This document shows positions 32,480 through 41,548 of a stretch of DNA of 45,801 nucleotides, piece after piece (position 1 is the stretch's first letter; each line of letters opens with the position of its first letter). The stretch is taken from positions 1 to 45,801 of the forward strand of contig JAFXNA010000043.1 in NCBI GenBank assembly GCA_017529865.1, in the 5' to 3' direction. This DNA is from Bacteroidaceae bacterium. GTDB taxonomy: Bacteria; Bacteroidota; Bacteroidia; Bacteroidales; Bacteroidaceae. The translations under genes were made by a program, and so were the position numbers. The notes below the pieces were generated by a model, which saw nothing but the letters and a program-made list of their open reading frames with translations, was not told the DNA's origin and made no database searches.

Positions 32480-33697
32480 TTATTTCTTTTCATTTATTCT
32501 GAGCATGTAGGATTTACGCTTTTGCTCGTTCCCCTCTTCATCAATTTCGTTGCGAATGAGTTCTACCATCTGTCCTGAAGCATTGATGTAGGCTGCATTC
32601 TTGCGGGTCATCGTATCGGTACTGACTTTATAAGCCTCGTTCCGAGCTTGTATTGCCTCTTGGTATTGCTTGATGTAACCTTCCACAAGTTCTTTCTGGT
32701 CATCGTTGTAGGAGATATGGCTGAAGTCGAGTTCGTAGTGATACTTGTTGCGCGGATAGATGCGGACGAGTGTATCGCCTTTGATGGCCCATGTGCCTTC
32801 CATGCTGCCCTTGTAGAGACCTGCACCGCTAAATGCATAAGAACGGGTTTTGTGTTCGACCTCGTGTTTGAAAGTTCCGTCGTTGAAGAAGGTCAGTTCT
32901 TCATTTTCATCGTTCATGTCGGCAGTCCAAGTTCCGATGAGATCTTTCTTTTTGACGAGCCGACCCGTGTGCTCACTCTTCTCTACATACTCTTCCAGTT
33001 CTTCATCGGTGATGCCCATAAGGAACTTACACTCATTGCTGATGAGGCGCCAGTTGTTAGACGTTTCACGGAAATAATTCTGACGTGAGGCTGAATAGGT
33101 GATAAAACACTCAATGCGTGGCTCTGTCAGGAGTTTTGGGAGTAACTTGGGTAGTTGTTCTGTGATTTCGTAGTTGTTTTGAAGGAGGTTCTCGTATCGC
33201 TCCTCGCTAGATATCGGTTTATGGAAGAGGATTTCTGAGTTGTAGTAATCCTGAAACTGATGCCTTTCGTAGAAGAAGGTCTGAACGAGGTTGATGAACT
33301 TGGCATTGTTGATATGCTTCCAGGATTCCTGGCTGCTGTGGAATATCTTTTCGCGTGAGTCGTCGAACTTGAGTTCTTGATTCTGTGAAAGGTACTGATA
33401 GACTTCTTTTAATGTATCGGTCGATATAGAATCAATCTCATCGATATGTCCTAACACGTACTGGGCTAGGTTGAATTGCTCTTCCTCGATACTTGCAAGT
33501 TCGTCTAATTCTTGGATATTCTCTTCGATGTCGAGTATCACATTAATGGCAGTTTGGCGCCCCGACTCTCGTTTCTCACGGTATTCGAAGTAACGTGCTG
33601 TTCCAAAAGTGAGGATGATGGAGATGGTGGTTGCGATAAAGGTAAAGAAGAGTTCTTTAACGGTTGATGACTTCTTGACCTTTTTCGTTAGATTCAT
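32480..33697 (-). CDS. Membrane-anchored protein of unknown function
   Basis: 405 residues from the ATG at 33697 (MNLTKKVKKSS); an ATG at 33718 adds seven residues. A longer frame to 33772 is rejected because its extra codons lie inside a terminator hairpin and a repeat. One transmembrane helix near the N-terminus (LFFTFIATTISIILTFGTA) is followed by a charged region, EYREKRESGRQTAINVILDIEENIQELDEL, predicted coiled helical (to about 240). Residues 270-350 read like a small lipocalin-type beta-barrel (LIGTWTADMNDENEELTFFNDGTFKHE, SMEGTWAIKGDTLVRIYPRN). No catalytic motif. It probably faces the periplasm. I do not recognise the family. Confidence 0.75.
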   Translation of the reverse strand: MNLTKKVKKSSTVKELFFTFIATTISIILTFGTARYFEYREKRESGRQTAINVILDIEENIQELDELASIEEEQFNLAQYVLGHIDEIDSISTDTLKEVYQYLSQNQELKFDDSREKIFHSSQESWKHINNAKFINLVQTFFYERHQFQDYYNSEILFHKPISSEERYENLLQNNYEITEQLPKLLPKLLTEPRIECFITYSASRQNYFRETSNNWRLISNECKFLMGITDEELEEYVEKSEHTGRLVKKKDLIGTWTADMNDENEELTFFNDGTFKHEVEHKTRSYAFSGAGLYKGSMEGTWAIKGDTLVRIYPRNKYHYELDFSHISYNDDQKELVEGYIKQYQEAIQARNEAYKVSTDTMTRKNAAYINASGQMVELIRNEIDEEGNEQKRKSYMLRINEKK

Positions 33698-33722
33698 TTT
33701 GCTGATATTGATGCCCATGCAT

Positions 33723-33750
33723 GAAGGATTGAAGAGTTCGAGGATTGAAA
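33723..33750 (+). repeat. GGATTGAAG-type repeat upstream of the 32480-33697 gene
   Basis: GAAGGATTGAAGAGTTCGAG followed by GATTGAAA; the same ATTGAAG unit as the array inside the EamA gene. Confidence 0.6.
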
Positions 33751-33752
33751 CG

Positions 33753-33789
33753 AAATAAGGTGCATCCCGCATTGGGACACACCTTATTT
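33753..33789 (-). terminator. Terminator of the PpiD-like gene
   Basis: AAATAAGGTG (33753-33762) pairs with CACCTTATTT (33780-33789), with an inner CATCCC/GGGAC extension. It lies 16 bp after the stop at 33806 and reads into TTTCGTTTC on the minus strand. Confidence 0.75.
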
Positions 33790-33805
33790 AATTATACGCG
33801 TACGA

Positions 33806-35953
33806 TTAGAAGAACTTGTAACGGTTGTCTGTTACATTGGCCTTCAAATAGAGCGAGTTGATAAGTGACTGCATAGCCATGCGGAGGTTCATCTGTGATA
33901 CCTGAGCTTCTTCCTGCTTAGCATCGAACTTCTCTTGAGTCTGTGTCTTGCTTGTCACCTTCATGACGTATGCACCACCTTCGCCCTTGATAGGACCTAC
34001 GAATGCATCTTTCTGAGCCTTTGCCGCAGCTGCGCTTACGAGTGGTTCAGATGAAGCAGTAGCGCTGATGAATGCTGGTGAAGCAAATGAGATGTGGTTG
34101 ATGGTGTCGATGATAGCACCCTTAGCCTGAGCGTCAGCGATTGACTTCACACCATTGAGCTGTTCAGCCAACTGAGCCACCTTCTTTTCGTTCATCAGGT
34201 CGCCCTTGATGTTGGTTGATACCTTATCGAGTGGACGATAGCCCTTCTTGTTAATCTTGTCGAGGATGACAACGCAGAGGTGATTGTTTTCACCGCATTC
34301 GTAGAGTTGGCTTACATCCTTTTCGTCTGCCTCATCGAATACCCACTTGAGAGCATCACGAGTGCCATGAATGCCTGCGATATTGTGGCTGTTGCTGGTA
34401 AGGTCGGGATAAGGCAGAAGGCTGTATCCTTCTTTCTCTGCGTTAGCCTCGATCTTCTCAGCTGTGTTGTTGGCAGCGAGGAACGAACTGAACTTGTTGA
34501 ATGCTGCGTTGTAGGTAGCGTCAGAGAAGTTGAGTGTCTTTACGACTGCTGCAACGTTGTATTTCTGAATAGGATTACGCTTCTCAAGAACTTGAAGCAC
34601 GATGTTGTAACCATTTGAGAGCTTGACAGCCTGTGTCTCGTTTGGCTGCATGGTGTAGAGGGTCTTAACGAACAATGCGTTGTCGGCATCGAGGTTGCTG
34701 TTCTGATACTGAGCAGTTGAAACCCATGTGCTGTCGGATGACTGGTTGTACTTCTTAGCGAGGTCAGCAAACTTAGCACCACCCTTGATAGCATTTACGA
34801 TACTGTCGGCCGAAGCCTTGGTAGCTGCTTCGTCGGCACGAACGACAACCATCTGGCGATAGAGCACGCTATCAGCCTGAGTCTGCTTGTCGAGCACCTT
34901 GAAGGTGTAATATGTGTTGGTCATTGCATCATACTTAGGAGCGCAGACGGTACCAACAGCTGCGCTATCGAGCAAGTTCGAAATCATTTGTGGGAATGCC
35001 TCTTTCTTCTTGAGAATGTCGGTGTAGAGAACAGCACTGGTGAGCTGACGGCAGACGTTGCCAGCAGCAGTGTTAGTTTCTGCAGCCTGCAACTGAGCGC
35101 ATGCATCGTCCATCTCCTCCTCAGCAGCCTTCTTGTCAGCATCGCTGGCAGAGATAGCTACGTCGATATACTTGATGTCACGAGTCTCGAGAATCTGCAG
35201 ATACTTCTCCTTCTCCTCGTTGAACTTTGCCTTGATTTCATCGTCAGTTACTGTGACCTTGTCGTCAGCAACCATTGAGAGTGGCATAGAAGCAAGGATA
35301 ACATCAGTCTCGTTGGTGCGAGCGTTGAAGTTCTGCTTTGCCTCGATTGGGTTAGAAATCAGCGCCTTTGAAAGGAGTGCCTGATACTTCTGAACGAGGT
35401 ACTGGCTACGAATCTGCTTCTGTGCAAACATGTAGTACTTGTAGGTCTTCTCGTATGCGTCTGGCAACTGTGCGCCTGCATCCTTCTGTGCCTTATATTC
35501 GTTGAGGAACTGCTGAACGAGGCTGTAGTCGTAACGACCAGTCTGCTGGTTCATGAAGATAGGAACCTGCAAAAGTTGGCTCTGACCATTCTTGATAATT
35601 TCAGCCACTTCGTTGTCAGTAACTGTCAAACCCAGTTCCTTGCACTCCTTCTGAATGAGTGTGTTTTGAACATAAGTCTGCCAAGCTTCATCTTTCACTC
35701 TGTTGAGGTCGTCTTCTCCAGATACAGACGAACCATTTACGATTTCGTAATAGCCTTGAAGTTCATCAAATAATTTTTGGTAGTCCTGAATTGAAACGTC
35801 CTCGCCGTCAATTGTTGCTACTGTCATTTGACTTTTCTGGAACAGGCTTTCACCTCCTTTGACGAGGTCTCCTGCTACGAAGAGGAATAATGCTATCGCA
35901 ATAGCGGATACAAGCAATACTCCATGTTTTCTAATCTTTCCTAAAGTTGCCAT
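33806..35953 (-). CDS. PpiD/SurA-like periplasmic peptidyl-prolyl isomerase/chaperone
   Basis: 715 residues. An N-terminal membrane anchor (GVLLVSAIAIALFLFVAGDLV, residues 11-31) precedes a SurA-N-like helical domain (VATIDGEDVSIQDYQKLFDELQ). Then comes a region resembling a parvulin domain at about 350-470 (VRADEAATKASADSIVNAIKGGAKFADLAKKYNQSSDSTW) and a second, more divergent one. Such foldases assist outer-membrane and periplasmic proteins. Length and layout match the large Bacteroidales PpiD-like proteins. It has its own promoter and terminator, so it is independent of the lptC run upstream. Confidence 0.9.
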   Translation of the reverse strand: MATLGKIRKHGVLLVSAIAIALFLFVAGDLVKGGESLFQKSQMTVATIDGEDVSIQDYQKLFDELQGYYEIVNGSSVSGEDDLNRVKDEAWQTYVQNTLIQKECKELGLTVTDNEVAEIIKNGQSQLLQVPIFMNQQTGRYDYSLVQQFLNEYKAQKDAGAQLPDAYEKTYKYYMFAQKQIRSQYLVQKYQALLSKALISNPIEAKQNFNARTNETDVILASMPLSMVADDKVTVTDDEIKAKFNEEKEKYLQILETRDIKYIDVAISASDADKKAAEEEMDDACAQLQAAETNTAAGNVCRQLTSAVLYTDILKKKEAFPQMISNLLDSAAVGTVCAPKYDAMTNTYYTFKVLDKQTQADSVLYRQMVVVRADEAATKASADSIVNAIKGGAKFADLAKKYNQSSDSTWVSTAQYQNSNLDADNALFVKTLYTMQPNETQAVKLSNGYNIVLQVLEKRNPIQKYNVAAVVKTLNFSDATYNAAFNKFSSFLAANNTAEKIEANAEKEGYSLLPYPDLTSNSHNIAGIHGTRDALKWVFDEADEKDVSQLYECGENNHLCVVILDKINKKGYRPLDKVSTNIKGDLMNEKKVAQLAEQLNGVKSIADAQAKGAIIDTINHISFASPAFISATASSEPLVSAAAAKAQKDAFVGPIKGEGGAYVMKVTSKTQTQEKFDAKQEEAQVSQMNLRMAMQSLINSLYLKANVTDNRYKFF

Positions 35954-36002
35954 AATTATAGTTGTTATTTATTCATTTTCTTTTCGTTTCGCAAAAAGCG
36001 CA

Positions 36003-36031
36003 CAAAGATACGAATTTTTCTTTAAACACAA
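36003..36031 (-). promoter_or_regulatory. Promoter of the PpiD-like gene
   Basis: TATCTTTG (36003-36010) on the minus strand with TTG at 36029-36031, 18 bp upstream. The leader is about 43 nt. Confidence 0.55.
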
Positions 36032-36040
36032 CACTTATTA

Positions 36041-36063
36041 ACCTTATTTTTTAATAATAAGGT
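36041..36063 (-). terminator. Hairpin after lptC
   Basis: ACCTTATT (36041-36048) pairs with AATAAGGT (36056-36063). The AATAAGGTG arm is the same sequence as in the hairpin on the other side of the PpiD-like gene. A weak T-tract makes it only a possible terminator. Confidence 0.45.
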
Positions 36064-36098
36064 GTAAAATTGGTACAGAGAATGTCGTTTTTGGGTGT

Positions 36099-36737
36099 TT
36101 ACGGAGCGGTGTTGACTTGTGTAGTGTCCGAACCGAACATAATGAGTTCTTGCTCATCGGGTCGTGGAACTTCGCGGTCTTCGCCCATTGGGAATGCGCC
36201 CGAAGAAGAGTGGATAAGATAGTCGGTCATCGATTCGTCGGAGCGGAAATCATAACCTTCAAGGTCTTGTTCGATTCCATCGACTACCATATAAGCAGGC
36301 GAGTAAATCTGATGTTGGTTCATATCCCAGAAAAGTAGCGAAGTCTTGAATGTCTCGCCTTTCAGGTTCTTCACACATACACGTCCTCGCAATTCCCACA
36401 CACGTGTTTCGTTATAGTAGTAGGCGGTGTCGCAATTGATGAATGCATCGACATGATACTGTTCATCAAACTTCTCGAGAAATAATCCTTTCTCGAAAGA
36501 ATAATATTGTGGAACGGTACGGTCATAGATGAACCAGTCTTCGCTGATGATTTTGTAGCGGATGACCCCACTGTCGGATATGAGGGTGCTGACACCCACA
36601 CTCTTCAGGATGGGTTGTGCTTCGCGATTGTAGATATCGACCGTACTTCCGTCCTTATCTTCCTGACAACTAAACAGTCCCATGAGATGCAAGCACCCCA
36701 TGAGACTGATGATGAATATTTTTATTGATAGCTTCAC
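36099..36737 (-). CDS. lptC: LPS export protein LptC
   Basis: 212 residues. The N-terminal signal ends in a lipobox-like LFSC at residue 24, so it may be a lipoprotein rather than a transmembrane LptC. The beta-jellyroll core follows (SGVIRYKIISEDWFIYDR, WELRGRVCVKNLKGETFKTSLLFWDMNQHQIYS), the last part being the classical LptC/OstA 'GNVxxxxxxGxxLxTxxLxWdxxxxxixs' pattern. It passes LPS from the LptBFG complex to LptA in the periplasm. The LptF/G permease lies five genes upstream in the same run. A Pro/Asp-rich tail of about 30 residues ends the protein. Confidence 0.88.
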   Translation of the reverse strand: MKLSIKIFIISLMGCLHLMGLFSCQEDKDGSTVDIYNREAQPILKSVGVSTLISDSGVIRYKIISEDWFIYDRTVPQYYSFEKGLFLEKFDEQYHVDAFINCDTAYYYNETRVWELRGRVCVKNLKGETFKTSLLFWDMNQHQIYSPAYMVVDGIEQDLEGYDFRSDESMTDYLIHSSSGAFPMGEDREVPRPDEQELIMFGSDTTQVNTAP

Positions 36738-36750
36738 GTCAACTTCGCGA

Positions 36751-38223
36751 TTAACGCAAACGCAGCGTGGTTGTTTCGCCCATTACAGATACAGACTGTC
36801 CGGCCTTGATACCCTTGAAGAATGCTTCGCTCTTTGGGTAGTAACCATTGCGGTAGCTGGCAATCTGGCTGTTTGCGCGGCTGGCGCATGATGGGTCAAC
36901 TGACATTGCCTTCAGACACTTATCGGTAGCGAGGCAGTAGTAGTAGCTGCGTTTCAACATCGCATCTGTGTCTTGGCTTGCACCTGGTGCACTACGTACG
37001 ATACAGTTGGCCATCAGCAGGTAAGCACGACCCATTGATGGGGTGTAGCGCAGCGCTGTGTTGCAGTACTGACGGCAACCGCTGATGTTACCCTTGCTGT
37101 AAAGGATCTGTGCAATAGAGAATGCAGTCTTACCTTTCTTCGAATTATCGGTTTCGAGATCGATTGCCTCTTGCAGATACTTCATTGCACCGTTTGTGTC
37201 GCCTGCCTTGAGCAGTTTGGCAGCCTTACCGAGTGCTGCATTGGGAGTCTTATTCAACTCGTATGCATAGTCGGCAGCCTTGTAGTAAAGTTCTGACTTG
37301 TCACATTCGAAGTTCTGGAGAATCTTCAGGATGTTGTTAAGCTGAGCGAGGTCTTGCTTTGCTCCTTCAACCTTACCTTCATAAATCTTTGTCAACGCAT
37401 CACAGTCGGCAGCACCGGACTTCACGAACAGGTCGTTGCAGAGATCCTGAGTAGGCTGATAGTTCTTGATAATCTTCTCTGCTTCAGGTGACAGAACGAC
37501 GCGCTCTTCCCACTCCGTAGAGTCTTCTGACTCTGGGTTTGCAGGAATCACCTCAGCAGGATACTGCTTTGCTTCATCGAGCAGACGCTCACAGATGTCG
37601 TTACAGTTCATGTAGTCGTTGATGAAGTCCTCACGAGTCTGGTCGTCCTTCTTGTTCTGGAAGCGGTTGTATGAGCACTGGATGTATCCGTAGAGGATAT
37701 AAGCATCTACGTTTTCACCAAGGTCATTGATACCTTCCTGGAACAACTTATATGCCTCCTCGTAGTTAGGCTTTGGGTTGAAATAGAAATAATCGTAAGC
37801 CTTACGACACAGAATGTTACCTTTCGTTGTCGTGGTGACCTTTGTGGCAAATGAGTTGAGGTCGTCGAGCAACTTGATACGTGTGTCGTGCATATTCATC
37901 AAGGTGTTGAAAATCTCCTGCTTCTTTGCTGCGTCAGTTTCTTTCTGCAACAGCTGCTGGCAGATGACGTCGCCATCCTGATAGATACGAATCTGTGCCA
38001 ATGGAGCTTTCTCCATCACTACTTTCCATGAATTGTATGCTTCCTGATAGTTTTGGTTCTTGAACTCTTCACGGTACAGACTGAACTGATTGATTACATC
38101 AATACTATCCTGACCATGTCCGATACGGTCATTGAATGTTGTTCCTGCGTAGCCCTGTGCGTATGCACCGATTGCTACTGTTGCCATTACGAAGGCTGCT
38201 AATACTTTTTTCATAACTTTCAT
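36751..38223 (-). CDS. Periplasmic tetratricopeptide-repeat protein
   Basis: 490 residues with a signal peptide (MKKVLAAFVMATVAIGAYAQ from residue 4; the ATG at 38214 is an equally good start). The mature protein is almost all helical with TPR-like pairs (YNSWKVVMEKAPLAQIRIYQDG, NYEEAYKLFQEGINDLGENVDAYILYG, AMKYLQEAIDLETDNSKKGKTAFSIAQ). It most likely scaffolds protein contacts in the periplasm. Its place between an outer-membrane protein and lptC is conserved in Bacteroidales as far as I recall; its role there is not established. 13 bp separate it from lptC. Confidence 0.85.
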   Translation of the reverse strand: MKVMKKVLAAFVMATVAIGAYAQGYAGTTFNDRIGHGQDSIDVINQFSLYREEFKNQNYQEAYNSWKVVMEKAPLAQIRIYQDGDVICQQLLQKETDAAKKQEIFNTLMNMHDTRIKLLDDLNSFATKVTTTTKGNILCRKAYDYFYFNPKPNYEEAYKLFQEGINDLGENVDAYILYGYIQCSYNRFQNKKDDQTREDFINDYMNCNDICERLLDEAKQYPAEVIPANPESEDSTEWEERVVLSPEAEKIIKNYQPTQDLCNDLFVKSGAADCDALTKIYEGKVEGAKQDLAQLNNILKILQNFECDKSELYYKAADYAYELNKTPNAALGKAAKLLKAGDTNGAMKYLQEAIDLETDNSKKGKTAFSIAQILYSKGNISGCRQYCNTALRYTPSMGRAYLLMANCIVRSAPGASQDTDAMLKRSYYYCLATDKCLKAMSVDPSCASRANSQIASYRNGYYPKSEAFFKGIKAGQSVSVMGETTTLRLR

Positions 38224-38291
38224 AACCTAATTTCTTCGTTTTTTATTTGTTTGATTTGTTATTATGCATTTATGTTTAATAGGACTTTTCC

Positions 38292-39638
38292 TCATTCCAT
38301 TCGGTGTTTATAGAACCAGCGTTCGCTGAAACTCATACCGATGCTGAATCGAAGGTAGTTCTCTGTGAGTTTGCTCAGTGTTGGAGTTGCCCCCATTGCC
38401 GATACGTATGGGATGTTGGTATGTACCCATTGTACACTGAAGTTCAGTTTTGGAATGTTGTACCACACGTTTCGGTTGCTGATAGGAATGCTGACACCTG
38501 CCGACAGGCCATATTCGTATGGTTTATCCGTCTTCATCATCGACTGATCGGCATTTGCGTATGATTTTCCGTAGAATCCTCCGAACTTATAGGCTATCCT
38601 GTTCGTGAGTCTCGTTCCTTTTGCATTGGGAACATACGCACAGCCTACAGCGATACGTATCTTGTCGTTCAGCTGACCCTTTGTGGTGAGATATTGTCCT
38701 GCTGCGTTCTGCATAGGGAACTTACAATCGCTCCACTTTTGCAGTTCGAAGTCAGCACCTATCTGCCATTTCGTACCTTTGTAGTAGGTCACACCCACAC
38801 TGAACGAATGGGGCAGCTGGAAGGCGTTCTTCAACGTATCTATCGAAAAACCTTCTGTGATGGCTGATGACTGATTGTAAGTCTCTGTGGTGCGGATAGC
38901 ACGGTTGTTGATATCGTGTCCTAATCCGTATGTGAAACCCACTACGAGTTTGTCAGTCGTGTTGAGTGGTTGTGTGAACTGCAATCCTGCATCGAGCATC
39001 CAAGTTGAGATGTCGGCACTATAGTTGCGAATCAGCGAATACGCACTCTGGTCGTTGAACGACATATTGTTGTTGTGCGAATAGTTACCAAAGAGGAAAC
39101 TTCCGTTGATACCGACTGAGAGCGGCTTGCTGAAGGCCCATCCTGCTCCAACAAAGACTTGGTGCAGACCGCCATCTCCCTGAAACTGATATGACGAGGT
39201 GACATTTTCGTTGCCTGCCACTTGTTCGCTGTTCGAGGTCATGTTATAGCTGATGTTGGTATAGGGTAGGAGACCCAATGCCACACCCACATTCTTTGTC
39301 GCACGAAAGTGGAAGGCTGCATAGTCCAGATTGGTGTTGCGTGCATTCTGCTGTACCTCGCCAATCTTGTAGTTGCCGTTCTGGAGGGTCATTCCGACGT
39401 CGATAATAGCTGTCAGGCTGTCAACTGCAGAGTAGGATGCAGGGTTAGCCACATTGACTATCTGGCCGTCTCTGAATCCTTGTGCCACTCCGCTCATGCC
39501 TTTATTGAATCCCATCGAACGGTCGGCCTGTATACCGAATCCGTATCGGCTATAGGGAGAGTTTACGCCATTCTGTGCTGTTGCGGTCATCGATGCAAAC
39601 AGCATCATCATCAAGTATTGTATTTTGTATCGCTTCAT
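38292..39638 (-). CDS. Outer-membrane beta-barrel protein (FadL/OmpP1-like)
   Basis: 448 residues with a signal peptide ending TATAQ (about residue 21). The mature start NGVNSPYSRYGFGIQADRSMGFNKGMSGVAQGFRDG and the many alternating amphipathic strands (NVGVALGLLPYTNISYNM, KPLSVGINGSFLFGNYSHN, LVVGFTYGLGHDI) indicate a barrel of FadL/OMPP1 type. The last residues end in FSIGMSFSERWFYKHRME rather than the usual terminal Phe. The substrate is unknown. The ATG overlaps the coaX stop (ATGA), so the gene is coupled to coaX. Confidence 0.85.
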   Translation of the reverse strand: MKRYKIQYLMMMLFASMTATAQNGVNSPYSRYGFGIQADRSMGFNKGMSGVAQGFRDGQIVNVANPASYSAVDSLTAIIDVGMTLQNGNYKIGEVQQNARNTNLDYAAFHFRATKNVGVALGLLPYTNISYNMTSNSEQVAGNENVTSSYQFQGDGGLHQVFVGAGWAFSKPLSVGINGSFLFGNYSHNNNMSFNDQSAYSLIRNYSADISTWMLDAGLQFTQPLNTTDKLVVGFTYGLGHDINNRAIRTTETYNQSSAITEGFSIDTLKNAFQLPHSFSVGVTYYKGTKWQIGADFELQKWSDCKFPMQNAAGQYLTTKGQLNDKIRIAVGCAYVPNAKGTRLTNRIAYKFGGFYGKSYANADQSMMKTDKPYEYGLSAGVSIPISNRNVWYNIPKLNFSVQWVHTNIPYVSAMGATPTLSKLTENYLRFSIGMSFSERWFYKHRME

Positions 39639-40360
39639 TTCAAATTATAGCTTAATATTTCGTTCAGTCCTTTGAGAACTAACATTTTGTCTGCAAAAAT
39701 ACGCTTTTTTCTTTCATTAGCAAAATATAATTCGTCTCCACCTGTAAAAAAAACACAAAGATTAGGATATTTTAAGAAAAAATGATTCAAATAACCCTCA
39801 ATTTCGTATTTTATTCCGTCGATTACGCCACAACGGATGGCGGTTTCTGTATTTTCTCCTAACGGAGGCCGTTCGCCTTCTGCATCGACCAAAGGGAGTC
39901 GGGCGGTGTAGTCGTGCAAAGCACGAAGTCGCAACTGTACCCCTGGTGCGATATTGCCACCGACATAGTTACCGTCTGTATCAACGAAGTCGTATGTGAT
40001 AGCTGTTCCCATATCGATTATCAGCACTTCTTTCTTTGCTTCCGTATAAGCTCCCACAGCCGCTGCCAGACGATCCATTCCAAGCGTCTGTGGCGACTTA
40101 TACCGGTTTGTGATTGGAATGGGTGTCGTATGCGTAAGAAAACGTGTGTCAGCTGTCAGTCCTTCCAGCAATTGGCGCTGTGTATCGTCTAAAGCCCCTG
40201 TGGCGCATACCATTGCATGGGCAGGATGGTAGGTTGCGATGCCGTCTGCAATGGCTGTAATATTGTGTCCGATGATTCGTTCGTGGTGAACCATCGTCTG
40301 TCCTTCGAATACTGCATACTTGATGCTGGTGTTACCTATGTCGATTGTGAGCGTTGTCAT
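39635..40360 (-). CDS. coaX: Type III pantothenate kinase CoaX
   Basis: 241 residues from the ATG at 40360; a longer frame from 40420 runs through the lptG 3' end and adds no family sequence. It phosphorylates pantothenate in CoA synthesis and is not feedback-inhibited by CoA. ASKHA-fold motifs: TIDIGNTSIKYAVFEG (phosphate 1), GMDRLAAAVGAYT, IIDMGTAITYDFVD (phosphate 2) and GGNIAPGVQLRLRALHDYTARLP; the C-terminal part has FFTGGDELYF. It is coupled at both ends by ATGA overlaps. Confidence 0.94.
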   Translation of the reverse strand: MTTLTIDIGNTSIKYAVFEGQTMVHHERIIGHNITAIADGIATYHPAHAMVCATGALDDTQRQLLEGLTADTRFLTHTTPIPITNRYKSPQTLGMDRLAAAVGAYTEAKKEVLIIDMGTAITYDFVDTDGNYVGGNIAPGVQLRLRALHDYTARLPLVDAEGERPPLGENTETAIRCGVIDGIKYEIEGYLNHFFLKYPNLCVFFTGGDELYFANERKKRIFADKMLVLKGLNEILSYNLK

Positions 40361-41535
40361 TTGGGTGCGAATTTGTAACAATAGACGGCGATAAACATGA
40401 ACACGATATTTGGAATCCATACGGCCAGCATCGGTGGGAAGTTGGCCTTGATGGCAAACGAAGCAGAAATAGTCTGGAACATGATGTAAGCGAAACTTAG
40501 GAGCAATCCCACACCGAGCGAGATACCCATTCCGTTTTTTCGTTTCTTGGCCGAGAGCGACAATCCGATAGCGGTAAGGATGAAGGCGGCAAACGAGGAG
40601 GCACCACGTTGGTAGTATTCCACCTCAAAGGCCTGTATGTTGGCAAATCCTCGCTGCTTCTGATGCGCAATGTATTCTTCCAACTGTGGATTGGTCAGTG
40701 TCTGCTGCTGGCCTTTCTGTATCAGGAGGTCTTGCGGCTGCATATTGATGACGGAGTCGATACGTCCGCCGCTGGTAATCACTTCGCGCATACCTTTCAG
40801 GTCGCGTTCGGTGTAGTTCTTGATAATCCAGTGGTTGGGTTCCTCGGAGAGGGTATCGTATTGTATCATTGCTGCCTGCAGATGGCTGACGAGTTTCTTG
40901 TTGACGAACTTGTCGAGGGTGAAGTCATACCCCGTCTTCACATTGTCTTCATAACGTGAGAGGTAGGCGATGACACCCGTGTCGACTTCCAGTTGTACGT
41001 TGCTTGTAAAGGTAACGGCATAGCGTCGGCGATAGGTGTTCTCGAACTTCACACGCTCCACGTTGCCTCGTGGAATGATATAAGCTCCCATGACGAAGGT
41101 GAGCACACAGATAACCGCTGCTGAAATCATGTAGGGGCGCATCAACCGTTTGAAACTGACACCCGTTGACATCATGGCGATGATTTCCGAGTTCTCGGCC
41201 AGTTTGGTGGTGAAGAAGATGACGCTGATGAAGACAAACAACTGACTGAACAGGTTGGCGTAGTAGGGGATGAAGTTCACATAGAACATGATGATATCCG
41301 CTGCCGGTGCGTTCTTCGACAGGTATTTGTCGATGTGCTCGTTGATGTCGAACACCACGGCGATGCTGATGATGAGTGCAATAGAGAAGAAATAGGTGCC
41401 GAGAAACTTGCCGATGATATATCGGTCGAGTCTCGACAGGGGAGAGTGGTCGTTCAGCCAGTTCATAAACTGGTTGACCTTCTCCGGGCGCTTGATTTTC
41501 GTTGGGCGCTTGATATGTATCTTCGGTCTTCTCAT
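40357..41535 (-). CDS. LptF/LptG family LPS-export permease
   Basis: 392 residues. Two N-terminal and several further transmembrane helices flank a periplasmic jellyroll (about 135-280), as in YjgP/YjgQ permeases. LDRYIIGKFLGTYFFSIALIISIAVVFDINEH and the later LFVFISVIFFTTKLAENSEIIAMMSTGVSFKRLMRPY are family hallmarks. With LptB (not in the window) it extracts LPS from the inner membrane. Whether it is F or G cannot be decided; only one copy is present here. It starts 13 bp after tgt and ends coupled to coaX. Confidence 0.92.
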   Translation of the reverse strand: MRRPKIHIKRPTKIKRPEKVNQFMNWLNDHSPLSRLDRYIIGKFLGTYFFSIALIISIAVVFDINEHIDKYLSKNAPAADIIMFYVNFIPYYANLFSQLFVFISVIFFTTKLAENSEIIAMMSTGVSFKRLMRPYMISAAVICVLTFVMGAYIIPRGNVERVKFENTYRRRYAVTFTSNVQLEVDTGVIAYLSRYEDNVKTGYDFTLDKFVNKKLVSHLQAAMIQYDTLSEEPNHWIIKNYTERDLKGMREVITSGGRIDSVINMQPQDLLIQKGQQQTLTNPQLEEYIAHQKQRGFANIQAFEVEYYQRGASSFAAFILTAIGLSLSAKKRKNGMGISLGVGLLLSFAYIMFQTISASFAIKANFPPMLAVWIPNIVFMFIAVYCYKFAPK

Positions 41536-41548
41536 TGCCTTCGTGTGC

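Noticed and set aside
33698..33772. Longer N-terminus for the 32480-33697 gene
   Set aside because: The extra codons fall into a terminator hairpin and an ATTGAAG repeat, and encode nothing like a membrane protein start.
40361..40420. Longer N-terminus for CoaX
   Set aside because: Homologues start at the TIDIGNTS strand; the ATG at 40360 forms an ATGA overlap with the upstream gene.
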